Positions 31,941 through 40,684 are shown, counted from the stretch's first letter. The stretch: DNA of 64,000 bases from Micrococcus sp. EYE_212 (GCF_023147585.1 NZ_JAHXOZ010000010.1:1-64000), one strand, 5' to 3'. The notes: generated by a model from the sequence alone, not told the origin. Numbers and translations are program-made.

Positions 31941-31980
31941 GCCGATGGGGGCGGGCCGGAATCGGCCCGCCCCCATCGGC
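31941..31980 (-). terminator. terminator of infC-rpmI-rplT
   Basis: A 40-base perfect inverted repeat (GCCGATGGGGGCGGGCCG, loop GAAT, complement) about 50 bases after the rplT stop. The spacer to the downstream methyltransferase gene suggests separate or attenuated expression. Confidence 0.8.
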
Positions 31981-32030
31981 GTGGTGCTCACGTTCGCGCG
32001 CGAACCGCGCGACGCGCGCTCCGTGTCGGC

Positions 32031-32417
32031 TCAGCGGCCGGCGGCCGGGGCGTTCACGTCCGCGGGCAGCGCGGCGCGCGCGGTCTTCACCAGCGCGGTG
32101 AAGGTGGCGGCGTCCGAGACGGCGATCTCGGCCAGCATGCGGCGGTCGACCTCGACGCCGGCCAACTTCAGGCCCTGCATGAAGCGGTTGTAGGTCATGC
32201 CGTTGGCGCGGGCGGCCGCGTTGATGCGGGTGATCCACAGGCGACGGAAGTCGCCCTTGCGCTTGTGACGGTGCTGGTAGTTGTAGGTGAACGAGTGGAG
32301 CAGCTGCTCCTTCGCCTTGCGGTACAGGCGAGACCGCTGACCGCGGTAGCCGGACGCGCGGTCCAGCATGGTCCGACGCTTCTTGTGGGCGTTCACTGCC
32401 CGCTTCACACGTGCCAC
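32031..32417 (-). CDS. rplT: 50S ribosomal protein L20
   Basis: Binds 23S rRNA early in large-subunit assembly. The 128-residue protein shows the family opening [18 protein letters not shown], then [14 protein letters not shown] and [18 protein letters not shown]. It is third in infC-rpmI-rplT, 86 bases after rpmI. L20 represses this operon in other bacteria; whether it does here is unknown. Confidence 0.97.
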   Translation of the reverse strand: MARVKRAVNAHKKRRTMLDRASGYRGQRSRLYRKAKEQLLHSFTYNYQHRHKRKGDFRRLWITRINAAARANGMTYNRFMQGLKLAGVEVDRRMLAEIAVSDAATFTALVKTARAALPADVNAPAAGR

Positions 32418-32503
32418 GTGCGACTCCTATCTGTGATGCCCCGCCGGTGCGTCCGAGAGCACGTCGGCGGGAGGGTGCCCGGCACAGGGCCGGACGGGGG
32501 TGA

Positions 32504-32698
32504 TCAGATGCCGAGCATCCGCTTGATGGTCTTGATGCTGCCCTTGGAGACGACCTTGTCGCCGGCGAGGCGGCGGGTCAGGCGCGAGGACTTGTGCTCC
32601 AGGTAGTGGCGGCGGTTGGCCTGCTGGCGCATGATCTTGCCGGAGCCGGTCACGCGGAAGCGCTTCTTGGCACCGCTGTGGGTCTTCATCTTCGGCAT
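32504..32698 (-). CDS. rpmI: 50S ribosomal protein L35
   Basis: Small basic ribosomal protein of 64 residues starting [20 protein letters not shown] and ending KRMLGI. It starts at ATG 32698 with GGAG upstream; a longer reading to 32761 is not family-like. It lies between infC and rplT. Confidence 0.97.
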   Translation of the reverse strand: MPKMKTHSGAKKRFRVTGSGKIMRQQANRRHYLEHKSSRLTRRLAGDKVVSKGSIKTIKRMLGI

Positions 32699-32815
32699 GG
32701 CTGCCGTTCTCCTTCGTTCTTCAGCTGCCGGACACGGGTGGTGCGGCAGTGCTGTGCTCACCCATCCCGTGCGGGATGGGCTGGACTGGGACGGCCCGAG
32801 GGCCGACGTCGACGC

Positions 32816-33928
32816 TCAGGCCCCCTTGGCGCCCGGCTTCGGCGCACCGCCACGCGGGACGCCGGGCTTGGGCGGGGTGGGCATCGGCCGACCGGCGCCC
32901 GGCTTGGGGGCACCGGGCTTCGGGGCCGCGACGGGCTTGGGGGCGGCGGCGGGCTTCGGCGCCGACGCCGGCTGGGTGACCGGTGCCGGGGCGCTCGGCT
33001 GGGCCGCGGGGCGCGGAGCGGACTCCGACGTCGGCGCGGCGCCGCGGCGCGGCTCGGCCGAGCGGGGCGCGGACTGCGGACGCGGAGCCGCCTGCGGGCG
33101 GGCGGGCCGCTCCTGGGCCGCCGGGCGCGCCTGCGGCGCGGGGGCCTTCACGGACTCGGAGGGCGCCTGCGACGCCGGGGCCTCGGGGGCCTCCACCGCA
33201 GGAGCCGACGGGGTGGTGCGCGGCTCGGCCGCGAGACGGCGCAGCTCCTCCGGGAACGCGTCGCCCACCGAGTTCGAGACGGGCGCGGCGTTCTCCTTGG
33301 CCTTCTTCTCCGCGGCGGCACGCGCCTCACGGGCGGCCTGGTCACGGCGCGAGCCGCCGTCGGCACGCTCGCGATGACCCTCGCCGGAGTCCTTGCGCTG
33401 CTCGGCGCGGGCCTCCGCCTTGGTCTTGTGCGGGCCGATGACCATGACCATGTTGCGACCGTCCTGGCGCGGCTGCGACTCGACGCTGCCCAGGTCCGCA
33501 ACGTCCTCCGCGAACTTGTGCAGGAGCTTGATGCCGAGCTCCGGGCGCTGCTGCTCGCGGCCGCGGAACTGGATGATGGCCTTCACCTTGTCACCCTGGC
33601 CCAGGAACTTCTTGGCGTGGCCGGTCTTCGTCTCGTAGTCGTGCGTGTCGATCTTCAGGCGGAAGCGGACCTCCTTGAGGACCGTGTTCACCTGGTTCTT
33701 GCGCGATTCACGGGCCTTCACGGCGGCCTCGTACTTGTACTTGCCGAAGTCCATCAGCTTGCACACCGGAGGCTTGGCCGTGGGGGCCACCTCCACGAGG
33801 TCGAGGTCGGCCTCGGCCGCGAGCCGCAGTGCGTCCTCGATGCGGACGATGCCGGCCTGCTCGCCGTTCGGGCCGACGAGGCGGACTTCCGGAACGCGAA
33901 TACGCTCGTTGATGCGGGGATCGCTGAT
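32816..33928 (-). CDS. infC: translation initiation factor IF-3, ATC start
   Basis: IF-3 binds the 30S subunit and checks the start codon. The N-domain ([20 protein letters not shown] onward), linker and C-domain ([18 protein letters not shown] and [13 protein letters not shown]) fill residues 1-195. A tail of about 175 residues rich in Pro, Ala and Lys, with [11 protein letters not shown]-type repeats, follows. Standard IF-3 has about 180 residues. No ATG, GTG or TTG is available at the homology start. The codon there is ATC at 33928, with AGGAG seven bases upstream. Rare start codons let IF-3 limit its own synthesis, as known from AUU in Escherichia coli infC. Confidence 0.95.
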   Translation of the reverse strand: MSDPRINERIRVPEVRLVGPNGEQAGIVRIEDALRLAAEADLDLVEVAPTAKPPVCKLMDFGKYKYEAAVKARESRKNQVNTVLKEVRFRLKIDTHDYETKTGHAKKFLGQGDKVKAIIQFRGREQQRPELGIKLLHKFAEDVADLGSVESQPRQDGRNMVMVIGPHKTKAEARAEQRKDSGEGHRERADGGSRRDQAAREARAAAEKKAKENAAPVSNSVGDAFPEELRRLAAEPRTTPSAPAVEAPEAPASQAPSESVKAPAPQARPAAQERPARPQAAPRPQSAPRSAEPRRGAAPTSESAPRPAAQPSAPAPVTQPASAPKPAAAPKPVAAPKPGAPKPGAGRPMPTPPKPGVPRGGAPKPGAKGA

Positions 33929-34001
33929 GGCGCTACTCCTGTGTTGAGACGACGGGGTGGACTCCGCGCGGCGCGACAGGACGGGCCTCTGAAACGAGAG
34001 A

Positions 34002-34034
34002 AGGCCTCCCCTGCGGTGACGCAGACGGAGGCCT
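34002..34034 (-). terminator. attenuator-like hairpin in infC leader
   Basis: Minus strand: AGGCCTCC, an inner CTGCG-TCAC-CGCAG stem, GGAGGCCT and then TCTCTCGTTT. This looks like an intrinsic terminator placed about 75 bases before infC and in the same direction, so it could control the whole operon by attenuation. The rest of the 335-base gap 33929-34264 holds no gene. A second imperfect inverted repeat rich in GTCCCG/CGGGAC lies near 34040-34080. Confidence 0.6.
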
Positions 34035-34264
34035 CGACGCGATCCCGACGGACGGGACCCTCGACAACGGGACGCGACGGGCGTGATGCACCCGGCGGAC
34101 CGATCGGTGACCCGGCAACTCGGCCCGGTGGTGCCGGACATGCTGCTGACGCGGGTGGGAGGAGGCCTCCACTTGTCCTCCCGGGGCTGACGCCGCGGCG
34201 CCGGGCCCGTGGGCCAGACTGCTGCGTGCACAGACCGGGAGTGGTCTGTGGGAAGCTTACCACC

Positions 34265-34636
34265 ATGACCGATGAACGTCACCCCCAGGCCCCGCAGGAC
34301 GCCGGCGCGCCGGCCGAGATCCGCGACATCCACGAGGTCCCCGCCGTGGAGGTCATCACCACCACGGCCGTGCACCTCATGACCGCCGCCGCCGTGAAGG
34401 TGGGACTCGCCGACAGCCCGGACGCGCGAGAGCTCATCGACCTCGACGAGGCCCGCAAGCTCATCACGGCCCTCGCCGGCCTCGTGGTGTCCGCCGCCCC
34501 CGAGATCGGCAGTCAGCACGCCGGCCCGCTCCGCGACGGCCTGCGCTCCCTGCAGCTCGCCTTCCGCGAGGCCTCCCCCTTCCCGGACGCGCCGGGCAAG
34601 GGCCCGGGCGAGAAGCTCACCGGCCCGGTCAACTGA
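34265..34636 (+). CDS. DUF1844 domain protein
   Basis: 123-residue protein of unknown function. The DUF1844 core (about 23-100) reads [20 protein letters not shown] and [20 protein letters not shown]. It is predicted helical and cytoplasmic. Its divergent position next to infC is conserved in actinobacteria. No strong ribosome binding site is seen. Confidence 0.8.
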   Translation: MTDERHPQAPQDAGAPAEIRDIHEVPAVEVITTTAVHLMTAAAVKVGLADSPDARELIDLDEARKLITALAGLVVSAAPEIGSQHAGPLRDGLRSLQLAFREASPFPDAPGKGPGEKLTGPVN

Positions 34637-34651
34637 CCGCGCCCGCCACAG

Positions 34652-34686
34652 ACGGGCCGCCGCCTCCCTCGGAGGCGGCGGCCCGT
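34652..34686. terminator. terminator after the DUF1844 gene
   Basis: ACGGGCCGCCGCCTCC, a three-base loop and its exact complement form a 16-base stem between convergent genes. Confidence 0.85.
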
Positions 34687-34723
34687 CGTCGTCCCGGAGC
34701 CCGGGTCCGTGCCGGCTGACGCG

Positions 34724-35143
34724 TCAGCGGCGGTCCGCGCCGGCGGGCGTCCCATCGGAGGCGGGTGAGAGGTGCCGGGTGACCGGACCCGTGAACAACG
34801 CGATGAGGGCGACGCCGGAGAGCACCAGCAGCCCCGCCCCCAGCGGTGCGGCGCCCATGCTGATGAGCCACCACGAGAGCAGCACGGCGAACAGCTGCAC
34901 CGCGGTGGTGGCGCCCCGACTCCAGGCACGCCCGCGCACCATGGCCACGGCGGCGGCGCCGACCCACACCCCGAGCAGCAGGTAGAGCACCGCGAGGAAC
35001 ACCTGGGCTCCGGACGGCAGGACGCCGCCGCCCACGTGGGCCAGGGCGTCCACGGCGAGCCACAGCAGGGCGATCGACTGGGCGGCGAGCACGCCCGCCA
35101 CCAGCAGGACGGCCGCGGGCGGGCGGCGACGGGACGGGGCCAT
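34724..35143 (-). CDS. small integral membrane protein, unknown function
   Basis: About 139 residues with four predicted membrane segments: VLLVAGVLAAQSIALLWLAV, FLAVLYLLLGVWVGAAAVAM, FAVLLSWWLISMGAAPLGAG and LLVLSGVALIALFT. No known family was recognised. The ATG at 35143 with AAGGGGAG upstream is preferred over a start at 35212 that would add 23 disordered residues. Confidence 0.65.
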   Translation of the reverse strand: MAPSRRRPPAAVLLVAGVLAAQSIALLWLAVDALAHVGGGVLPSGAQVFLAVLYLLLGVWVGAAAVAMVRGRAWSRGATTAVQLFAVLLSWWLISMGAAPLGAGLLVLSGVALIALFTGPVTRHLSPASDGTPAGADRR

Positions 35144-35512
35144 GGCGGACTCCCCTTCGGGTGGTCGAGACGACGATGGGCGGTCGGCAGCGGTGCGCGC
35201 GGCCGGCTCCACGCTACGCGCTCCCGGCCGCGGATGCCGGTCGCCGAGGTGACGAACGACTCACCCTCGCGGCCTGTGATCGTTGTCATTCACCTCTTGT
35301 TCACACTGGGGCCCCGTGCGAGGATTGTTCCCAATGCAATCGACGGGGGCCGAATCGCCAAGACTCGGTCCCCGTTCTGATGACCGGGTCGTGCACGCCC
35401 CGGGGCCCGGCCCAGAGTCCGTGGAGCCCCGAGCGCCCACTCCAGGCCGCGGCCACGACTCCCCGGGGACCCACGACGGACCCGGGACACTAGACAGAAA
35501 GCGAGCATCCCC
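35144..35512. other. intergenic leader before whiB
   Basis: About 370 bases without a supportable gene. It is less GC-rich around 35270-35345, where TTGTTC (35297-35302) could be a -35 box, but no TANNNT hexamer follows at the right distance. WhiB genes often have long controlled leaders. I could not identify an operator. Confidence 0.4.
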
Positions 35513-35761
35513 ATGGATTGGCGCAGCAAGGCCGCGTGTCTCGACAAGGACCCGGAGCTCTTCTTCCCGGTGGGCAACACCGGCCCGGCCCTCCTCCAGA
35601 TCGAGGAGGCCAAGGCCGTGTGCCGCACGTGCGACGTGATCGACACGTGCCTCAAGTGGGCCATGGAGTCCGGCCAGGACTCCGGCGTCTGGGGCGGCAT
35701 GAGCGAGGACGAGCGCCGGGCCATGAAGCGCCGGGCCGCCCGCGCGCGCCGCGCGTCCTGA
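35513..35761 (+). CDS. WhiB-family iron-sulfur regulator
   Basis: 82-residue WhiB protein, an actinobacterial transcription factor with a nitric-oxide/oxygen-sensing [4Fe-4S] cluster that binds region 4 of the main sigma factor. All four cluster cysteines are present: Cys9, then Cys37, Cys40 and Cys46 in CRTCDVIDTC. The beta-turn GVWGG follows, then a basic C-terminus (MKRRAARARRAS). Length and neighbourhood next to PdtaS fit the WhiB1 subgroup, but I do not insist on the number. Confidence 0.9.
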   Translation: MDWRSKAACLDKDPELFFPVGNTGPALLQIEEAKAVCRTCDVIDTCLKWAMESGQDSGVWGGMSEDERRAMKRRAARARRAS

Positions 35762-35776
35762 CCCGCCGACGCGGCG

Positions 35777-37285
35777 TCAGGACGCTGGCACCCGCACGCT
35801 GACGCGCGTGCCGCCGTCGGGGCGCCGCTCCCAGCGGATGGCGCCCTGCAGGTCCCCCTCCACCAGCGTCTGCACGATCCGCAGCCCGAGCCCCGACGAC
35901 GTCGGCGCCGGCTGGAAGTCGCCCGCGTCCCCCTCGAGGGGAGCCCCTGTTCCGCCGTCCTCCACCGTGACCACCAGGACACGGCCCGAGGGCGTGTCCT
36001 CCTGACGCGCGCGCAGCGCGACGTGCCCCCCGCCCGGCCCGGTCCCATGCTCCACCGCGTTCGTGGCCAGCTCGTTGAGCACGAGGGCCAGCGGCGTGGC
36101 CACGTGCGTCGGGAGCTCGCCGAACTCCCCCGTCACCTCCGTGGCGAGCGGCCGGCCGTCGCCCGCCACCTCCACCGCGAGCCGGAACTGCCGCTGCAGG
36201 AGGCCGTCCACGGGGATGTGGCCGTCGATCTCCTCGCTGAGCGTCTGATGCACGAGCGCGATGGTGTCCACGCGCTGCATCGCCTGACGCAGTGCACGCC
36301 CGGCCTCAGTGGAGTCCATCCGCCTGGCCTGGATCCGCAGCAGCGAGCCCACGGTCTGCAGGTTGTTCTTCACGCGGTGGTGGATCTCGCGGATCGTGGC
36401 GTCCTTGCTCACGAGACGCTGCTCCTGACGGCGGAGCTCAGTGACGTCGCGGAGCATGAGGAGCGCGCCCGTCCAGCCGTCACCGCCACGCAGGGGGACA
36501 CTGCGCACCGTCAGGGTGGCGCCGCCGGCCTGCACCTCGGTGCGCCCGGCCCGCCGGCCGCCGAGGATGGACCACGCGCCCTCCTCCACGGGACGCCGAG
36601 CCGCGGCGGTGCTCAGCAGGATGTCCGTGAGCGCACGCCCGAGCAGCGGTGCGGTCACGCCGAGGCGTCGCAGGGCCGAGACCGCGTTCGGGCTCGTGAA
36701 GCGCGCCCGCGAGTCCGCGCCCAGCACCACGAGCCCGTCGCCGACGCGCGGGGTTCCCCCGATCCAGAAGGCCGGCGGATCCTCCGGGTCGGGCCAGCGG
36801 CCATGCTGCATCATGTCGAGCAGCTGGTCCGCGGCAGCGCCGTAGTTCTCCTCGATCGCCGAGCGGGCGGGCCGGCTGTTCGGGTCCGCGTGGGCGCTGA
36901 CCACGCCGATCACCCGCCCCTCGCGGACCACGGGCCACAGCCGCACCTGGAGGGTGCCGCCAGGAGCGACCACGGGCTCCACGCCCTCGCCCGGGGCGTC
37001 GGCCCGCCACACCCGGTCCACGAGGGCACGCAGGTCGGCGCGGACCCGAGAGCCGACGATGTCGCGCTGGAACAGCGTGGGGGCCGTGAAGGGACGCACC
37101 TGGGCCACGGCCACGTAGCCGCCGGCCGGCTCGGTGTGCGGCACGGGGTACCAGAGGACGAGGTCGGCGAGGCCGAGGTCGGCGACGAGCTGCCAGTCCC
37201 CCACGAGCATCTGCAGCCAGGAGCGCTCCTGCTCCCCCAGGTCGGGGTGCGAGTTCAGGGGGTCCGACGCGAGAGTGCTGACCAT
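35777..37285 (-). CDS. pdtaS: sensor histidine kinase PdtaS
   Basis: Soluble HisKA_2 kinase of 502 residues. An N-terminal GAF-like domain (about 5-155) and a PAS-like domain (about 165-290) precede the dimerisation box IREIHHRVKNNLQTVGSLLR with the phospho-accepting His near 310. An ATPase domain (about 395-500) follows, containing LVLNELATNAVEHG and GLGLRIVQTLVEGDL. In mycobacteria PdtaS phosphorylates the RNA-binding antiterminator PdtaR and senses nitric oxide or copper; no PdtaR gene is in the window. It starts at ATG with -10 TAGGCT six bases before it, inside the upstream gene, which it overlaps by 31 bases. Confidence 0.9.
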   Translation of the reverse strand: MVSTLASDPLNSHPDLGEQERSWLQMLVGDWQLVADLGLADLVLWYPVPHTEPAGGYVAVAQVRPFTAPTLFQRDIVGSRVRADLRALVDRVWRADAPGEGVEPVVAPGGTLQVRLWPVVREGRVIGVVSAHADPNSRPARSAIEENYGAAADQLLDMMQHGRWPDPEDPPAFWIGGTPRVGDGLVVLGADSRARFTSPNAVSALRRLGVTAPLLGRALTDILLSTAAARRPVEEGAWSILGGRRAGRTEVQAGGATLTVRSVPLRGGDGWTGALLMLRDVTELRRQEQRLVSKDATIREIHHRVKNNLQTVGSLLRIQARRMDSTEAGRALRQAMQRVDTIALVHQTLSEEIDGHIPVDGLLQRQFRLAVEVAGDGRPLATEVTGEFGELPTHVATPLALVLNELATNAVEHGTGPGGGHVALRARQEDTPSGRVLVVTVEDGGTGAPLEGDAGDFQPAPTSSGLGLRIVQTLVEGDLQGAIRWERRPDGGTRVSVRVPAS

Positions 37286-38889
37286 GGGACCAGCCTACGG
37301 CCGCTCCCCCGCCGCCCTGCGGCAGCGTCGTCCTCCGTGCCCGACCGCGTCGCCCGCCGCCGACGGCGCCCGTCCCCCGGCGGCACGGCCCCCTCCCTGC
37401 GCGCGAGGGACGCGACGGCCCGGCGCAGGGGGCTGGACGGGGCCGCCTCGGCGAGCACCTGCCCGCCCAGCAGTGCACGGTCCGCGGCGCCCGGGTCCCA
37501 CGGAAGGAACGCGGCCACGGGCACGGGAGGTCCGTAGCGCGCCCAGACCGAGCTCACCTGGGCCCGCGGCGACACCCCGGATGCCCCGGCCCGCGTGCGG
37601 TTCACCACCACGCCGATGCCCTCGGCGGTCACCGTGCGGCCGAGCGCCTCGACCCCTCGGATGAGGCGCGGGAGGCCCACGGCGTCCGCCGTCCCCACCG
37701 CCAGCACCCGGTCTGCGGCGCCGAGCGCGGCGAGCGTGGCGGCGTTGCGCTGTGGGGCGGGGACGTCGAAGGAGAGCTCCTCGTCCTCCTCGAGGCTGAA
37801 GCCCACGTCCACGACCACGCGGTCCCAGTGCTCGCGTGCCGCGGCCAGGATGCGCTCGACGGCCGAGCCCCGCACCTCCGGCCAGCGGTCCGGCCGGGAC
37901 AGGCCCGTGAGCACGTCCATCTCCGCGCCGGCCACACGGACGCGCACGGCGGCCTCCACGAGGTCGGCGGCCGTGATGCGCTCACGGTCCGCCCGTCGTG
38001 CTGCCCGGGACACGCCCGCCGTCTCGTCGGCCAGGCCCAGATGTGCGCCGACGGCCGGTCCGTAGGTGTCCAGGTCCACCAGGAGGGTGGCCAGCCCCGT
38101 GAGCGCCAGCTCGGCCGCCACGTTCACCGCGACGGTGGTGCGGCCCGGGGCGCCCGTGGGCCCCCAGACCACGACGACCCGACTCGGCCCCCGTCCCGAG
38201 GCACCGTCGCCCGGGCCGCCGTCGTCCGTCGCCGCCTTCGGCGCATCGTCCCCCACGTCCTCGGTCAGCACCGTGGGGGCCGCACCGCCGTCCGTCGTGG
38301 CGGCACCCTCGCCGATATCCGGCGCGGGGCCGCCCCACACCTCGGAGAACGCGGAGTCCGGCACGGGCTGCCCTGCGAGATCCCAGCGCGCCGTGGGATC
38401 GACGCCCACCGGGAGGGATCCGGTGTCGACCTCCACGGTGCCGGGGACGGCGTCCACGGAGTCCACGGAGTCCACAAGGGCCTCCACTCCATCCGGCTCC
38501 TCCTCGGCCAGGCCGGCCGTGGGCTGCACCCCCAGTGCGGCGGCGCGCGCCGCGTCCTGGATCGCGCGGGCCAGCTCGAGGGGCGCGGCGTCGGCGCGCA
38601 GGCACGGCACGCCGAGCCCGCGGAGGCGGACCCGCTCGGAGCGGATGTCACTCAGGGCCACGATGCCCACGGGCCGCGGGGCCGCCTCGAGCTCGTCCAG
38701 GAACGCGCGGGTCAGCTCGTCCGATCCACCGGCCACCAGCACGGCGTCCACCATGCCGGAGCGTGCGGCCGCGATCAGCTCGGCGAGGTCGGCGGCGCGA
38801 CGCAGGACCGTGACCTCCCTCTGACTGCGTTCGAGGACCCCGATGAGGTCCGTGCCGGGCGCCACGGTGACGGCCAGGGAGATCCGCAC
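37255..38889 (-). CDS. CpaE/MinD-like P-loop ATPase
   Basis: 544 residues. A receiver-like N-terminal domain (about 1-110, VTVLRRAADLAELIAAARSG) is followed by an acidic linker (110-225) and a SIMIBI ATPase domain (about 235-470). The deviant Walker A is GPTGAPGRTTVAVNVA near 240, in which Arg replaces the usual second Lys. LLVDLDTYGPAVGAHLGL and DRVVVDVGFS are the next motifs. The basic C-terminal tail is probably disordered. CpaE proteins localise Tad/Flp pili, but no other pilus genes are nearby except the SAF protein upstream. The stop lies 31 bases inside pdtaS. Confidence 0.75.
   Translation of the reverse strand: MRISLAVTVAPGTDLIGVLERSQREVTVLRRAADLAELIAAARSGMVDAVLVAGGSDELTRAFLDELEAAPRPVGIVALSDIRSERVRLRGLGVPCLRADAAPLELARAIQDAARAAALGVQPTAGLAEEEPDGVEALVDSVDSVDAVPGTVEVDTGSLPVGVDPTARWDLAGQPVPDSAFSEVWGGPAPDIGEGAATTDGGAAPTVLTEDVGDDAPKAATDDGGPGDGASGRGPSRVVVVWGPTGAPGRTTVAVNVAAELALTGLATLLVDLDTYGPAVGAHLGLADETAGVSRAARRADRERITAADLVEAAVRVRVAGAEMDVLTGLSRPDRWPEVRGSAVERILAAAREHWDRVVVDVGFSLEEDEELSFDVPAPQRNAATLAALGAADRVLAVGTADAVGLPRLIRGVEALGRTVTAEGIGVVVNRTRAGASGVSPRAQVSSVWARYGPPVPVAAFLPWDPGAADRALLGGQVLAEAAPSSPLRRAVASLARREGAVPPGDGRRRRRATRSGTEDDAAAGRRGSGRRLVPWSALSRRTP
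37292..37297 (-). promoter_or_regulatory. -10 element of leaderless pdtaS
   Basis: Minus-strand TAGGCT ends six bases before the pdtaS ATG and lies inside the end of the ATPase gene, allowing the kinase to be expressed on its own. Confidence 0.5.
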
Positions 38890-38891
38890 GG

Positions 38892-39539
38892 TCAGGCCGC
38901 CCCGAGGGCAGGGACCACCGTGATGCGGGCGTCCGTGACCTTCGCGTCAAGCAGGCGAGGCAGCACGTCCTCGTCCACCATGAGCTGCACGCGTGCGGCG
39001 GGTCCTCCCCCCAGGGCGCCCTGGTCCTCGGCGAGCTCGATGATCTCGATCCCCTCCGCGAGCCGCTGCGGGTCCGCGTGACCGCGGCCGCCCTCCACCG
39101 GCGCGGCGACCCACACGTCCACCCGGTCACCGACCCCGACGCCGTCCGGCAGCGGCTCGTCGAGCTCCACCCCGACGGGCCGGCGACGCTGGGGGTCGAC
39201 CTCTCCGAGCAGGCGCAGCGGCACCAGCTCGCCCGCCCGCACGGTCCCCGACGCCACGCGGCCCGCGGGCGGCGGCCCGTCCGCGCGCAGGTAGAGGTGC
39301 CCGGCGTCGCCGAGGTTGGCCTCCGCGGGCGCGAACTGCTCCGCCTCGACGGGGGCTCCGGGGACGATGTCCCGCGTGGCCGCCCAGTACGAGTGGGTGC
39401 GCTGGGAGGCGGAGACCAGGGCGACGACCCCCGCGACCGAGGCGAGCACCAGCACGAGCCCGACGATCAGACGCGGATCCCGCCACCGCGGACGACGCAG
39501 TCGCGTGCCCTCGGCCGGCGCGTTGACGTGCATGGACAC
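38892..39539 (-). CDS. SAF-domain membrane protein (CpaB-like)
   Basis: About 215 residues: one N-terminal membrane anchor (RLIVGLVLVLASVAGVVALV, about 27-46), then a SAF domain (about 55-120; TRDIVPGAPVEAEQF, GTVRAGELVPLRLL) and a C-terminal region containing DEPLPDGVGVGDRVDVWVA. This is the layout of the pilus assembly protein CpaB/RcpC. I choose GTG 39539 because AAGGGGG lies seven bases before it; ATG 39533 is possible. It ends two bases before the CpaE-like gene, so the pair forms an operon. Confidence 0.75.
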   Translation of the reverse strand: MSMHVNAPAEGTRLRRPRWRDPRLIVGLVLVLASVAGVVALVSASQRTHSYWAATRDIVPGAPVEAEQFAPAEANLGDAGHLYLRADGPPPAGRVASGTVRAGELVPLRLLGEVDPQRRRPVGVELDEPLPDGVGVGDRVDVWVAAPVEGGRGHADPQRLAEGIEIIELAEDQGALGGGPAARVQLMVDEDVLPRLLDAKVTDARITVVPALGAA

Positions 39540-39790
39540 GGTGGGTCCCCCTTCAGGACGGGCCCGGCGAGGGGCCGCGCGGGCCTGAGCACCCCGTCGG
39601 TGCCTCCCCCGCCCCGCGCTGGCACCAGGGTATCCACCGACGGCGCGGGATCCCATGCCTGGCGCCTGGGTGTGGAAAAGTGTCCGGAACCGTCCCGGTC
39701 ACGATTCAATGGGGGACGACGACGCGGTCGCGACCCCGACCGCGTCCGCCCGCCTCGGAGCTCCGGGGCGACGACCCGTGGAGGAGCATC

Positions 39791-40027
39791 GTGCAGCGCT
39801 TTCTGACCCTGACGGACGTGGCCGAGGTCCTCAACGTCTCGGCCGGGCAGGCTCGCGCGCTCGTGCGCAGCGGAGAGCTCCAGGCCATCCAGGTCGGAGG
39901 CCGCGGCCAGTGGCGGATCGAGCAGTCCTGGCTGGACGAGTTCATCCAGCGCCAGATGGAGCGCACGCAGGCCCGCGTGCGGGAGTGGGCGGAGTCCGGG
40001 ACGGACATGGACGCGGACGTGCGCTGA
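39791..40027 (+). CDS. small MerR/BldC-like DNA-binding protein
   Basis: A 78-residue helix-turn-helix protein of the excisionase type: FLTLTDVAEVLNVSAGQARALV is the helix-turn-helix, and GELQAIQVGGRGQWRIEQSW the wing. I use GTG 39791 with GGAGG a few bases upstream. An ATG-like upstream start at 39680 gives a disordered Arg/Pro extension. It is divergent from the SAF/CpaE pair. The size and fold recall BldC, the developmental regulator of Streptomyces, rather than phage excisionase, because no phage gene is near. Confidence 0.75.
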   Translation: MQRFLTLTDVAEVLNVSAGQARALVRSGELQAIQVGGRGQWRIEQSWLDEFIQRQMERTQARVREWAESGTDMDADVR

Positions 40028-40048
40028 GCCGGCCCGTCGGTCCCGTCC

Positions 40049-40612
40049 TCACTCCAGCCCCTCCGCGCCCCGCACGAGCCCGACCGCGGAGAACGGCACC
40101 ACGAGCACGCCCCGCACCGCTCCGCGGCGGCGCGCCTCGTCGCGGGCGTGGCGGGCGATGTCCAAGTGGTCCGCGCCGACCCGGTCCACCGTCCCCTCCA
40201 CGATCACATCGCCCCGCAGGCCGACCACCGTGACGGCGGCACGCGAACGCGCCACGCCGCGCAGCACCGCCGCCAGCCCGATCTCGCCGGCCACGCCGGC
40301 AGGCTCGGGGACCGCGGCGCCCAGCGACCCCTCGACGGCCGCCACCGCGGCCGTCCGCACGACGGCGGAGCCGCCTCCGGTCAGGTCGACGCCGAACCAC
40401 GTCCGCCCCACGGTCCGCACCCGGACGTGGAGGGCCTGTCCCCCCACGAGGTGCACGCGGAGGTCCGCGCCGCGGGCGCCGCGGAGCCGGTCCGCCAGCG
40501 TGATCCCGGCCCACTCCGCGCGCGTGAGCTCGGCGGCCTCGGCCACCGTGCCCTGCCACCCGAGGTCTGCCCAGCGCGCCTCGATGTCCTCGAACAGTCC
40601 GTCCCACCGCAT
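40049..40612 (-). CDS. conserved hypothetical protein
   Basis: 187 residues, no recognised domain. It opens RWDGLFEDIEARWADLG, continues with ADRLRGARGADLRVHLVGG, then VGRTWFGVDLTGGGSAVV and a C-terminal beta-rich segment VTVVGLRGDVIVEGTVDRVG. The alternating beta strands suggest an Sm-like or OB-like barrel, which is a guess. It has a leaderless-type start and is convergent with the BldC-like gene. Confidence 0.65.
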   Translation of the reverse strand: MRWDGLFEDIEARWADLGWQGTVAEAAELTRAEWAGITLADRLRGARGADLRVHLVGGQALHVRVRTVGRTWFGVDLTGGGSAVVRTAAVAAVEGSLGAAVPEPAGVAGEIGLAAVLRGVARSRAAVTVVGLRGDVIVEGTVDRVGADHLDIARHARDEARRRGAVRGVLVVPFSAVGLVRGAEGLE

Positions 40613-40618
40613 GCCGCC

Positions 40619-40624
40619 AGCCTA
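40619..40624 (-). promoter_or_regulatory. -10 element of leaderless hypothetical gene
   Basis: Minus-strand TAGGCT ends six bases before the ATG at 40612. Confidence 0.5.
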
Positions 40625-40684
40625 GGGGTGCGGCAGCGGCGGGATGAGGTGCGCCGTCCGTCCGACGTCGCCACGTCACCGAAT

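Noticed and set aside
39680-39790. Longer start for the BldC-like protein
   Set aside because: The extra 37 residues are Arg/Pro-rich and unlike the family; the GTG at 39791 has GGAGG just before it.
39791-40027. Prophage excisionase
   Set aside because: The fold is that of excisionases, but no integrase, attachment-site repeat or phage gene is present; core genes surround it.
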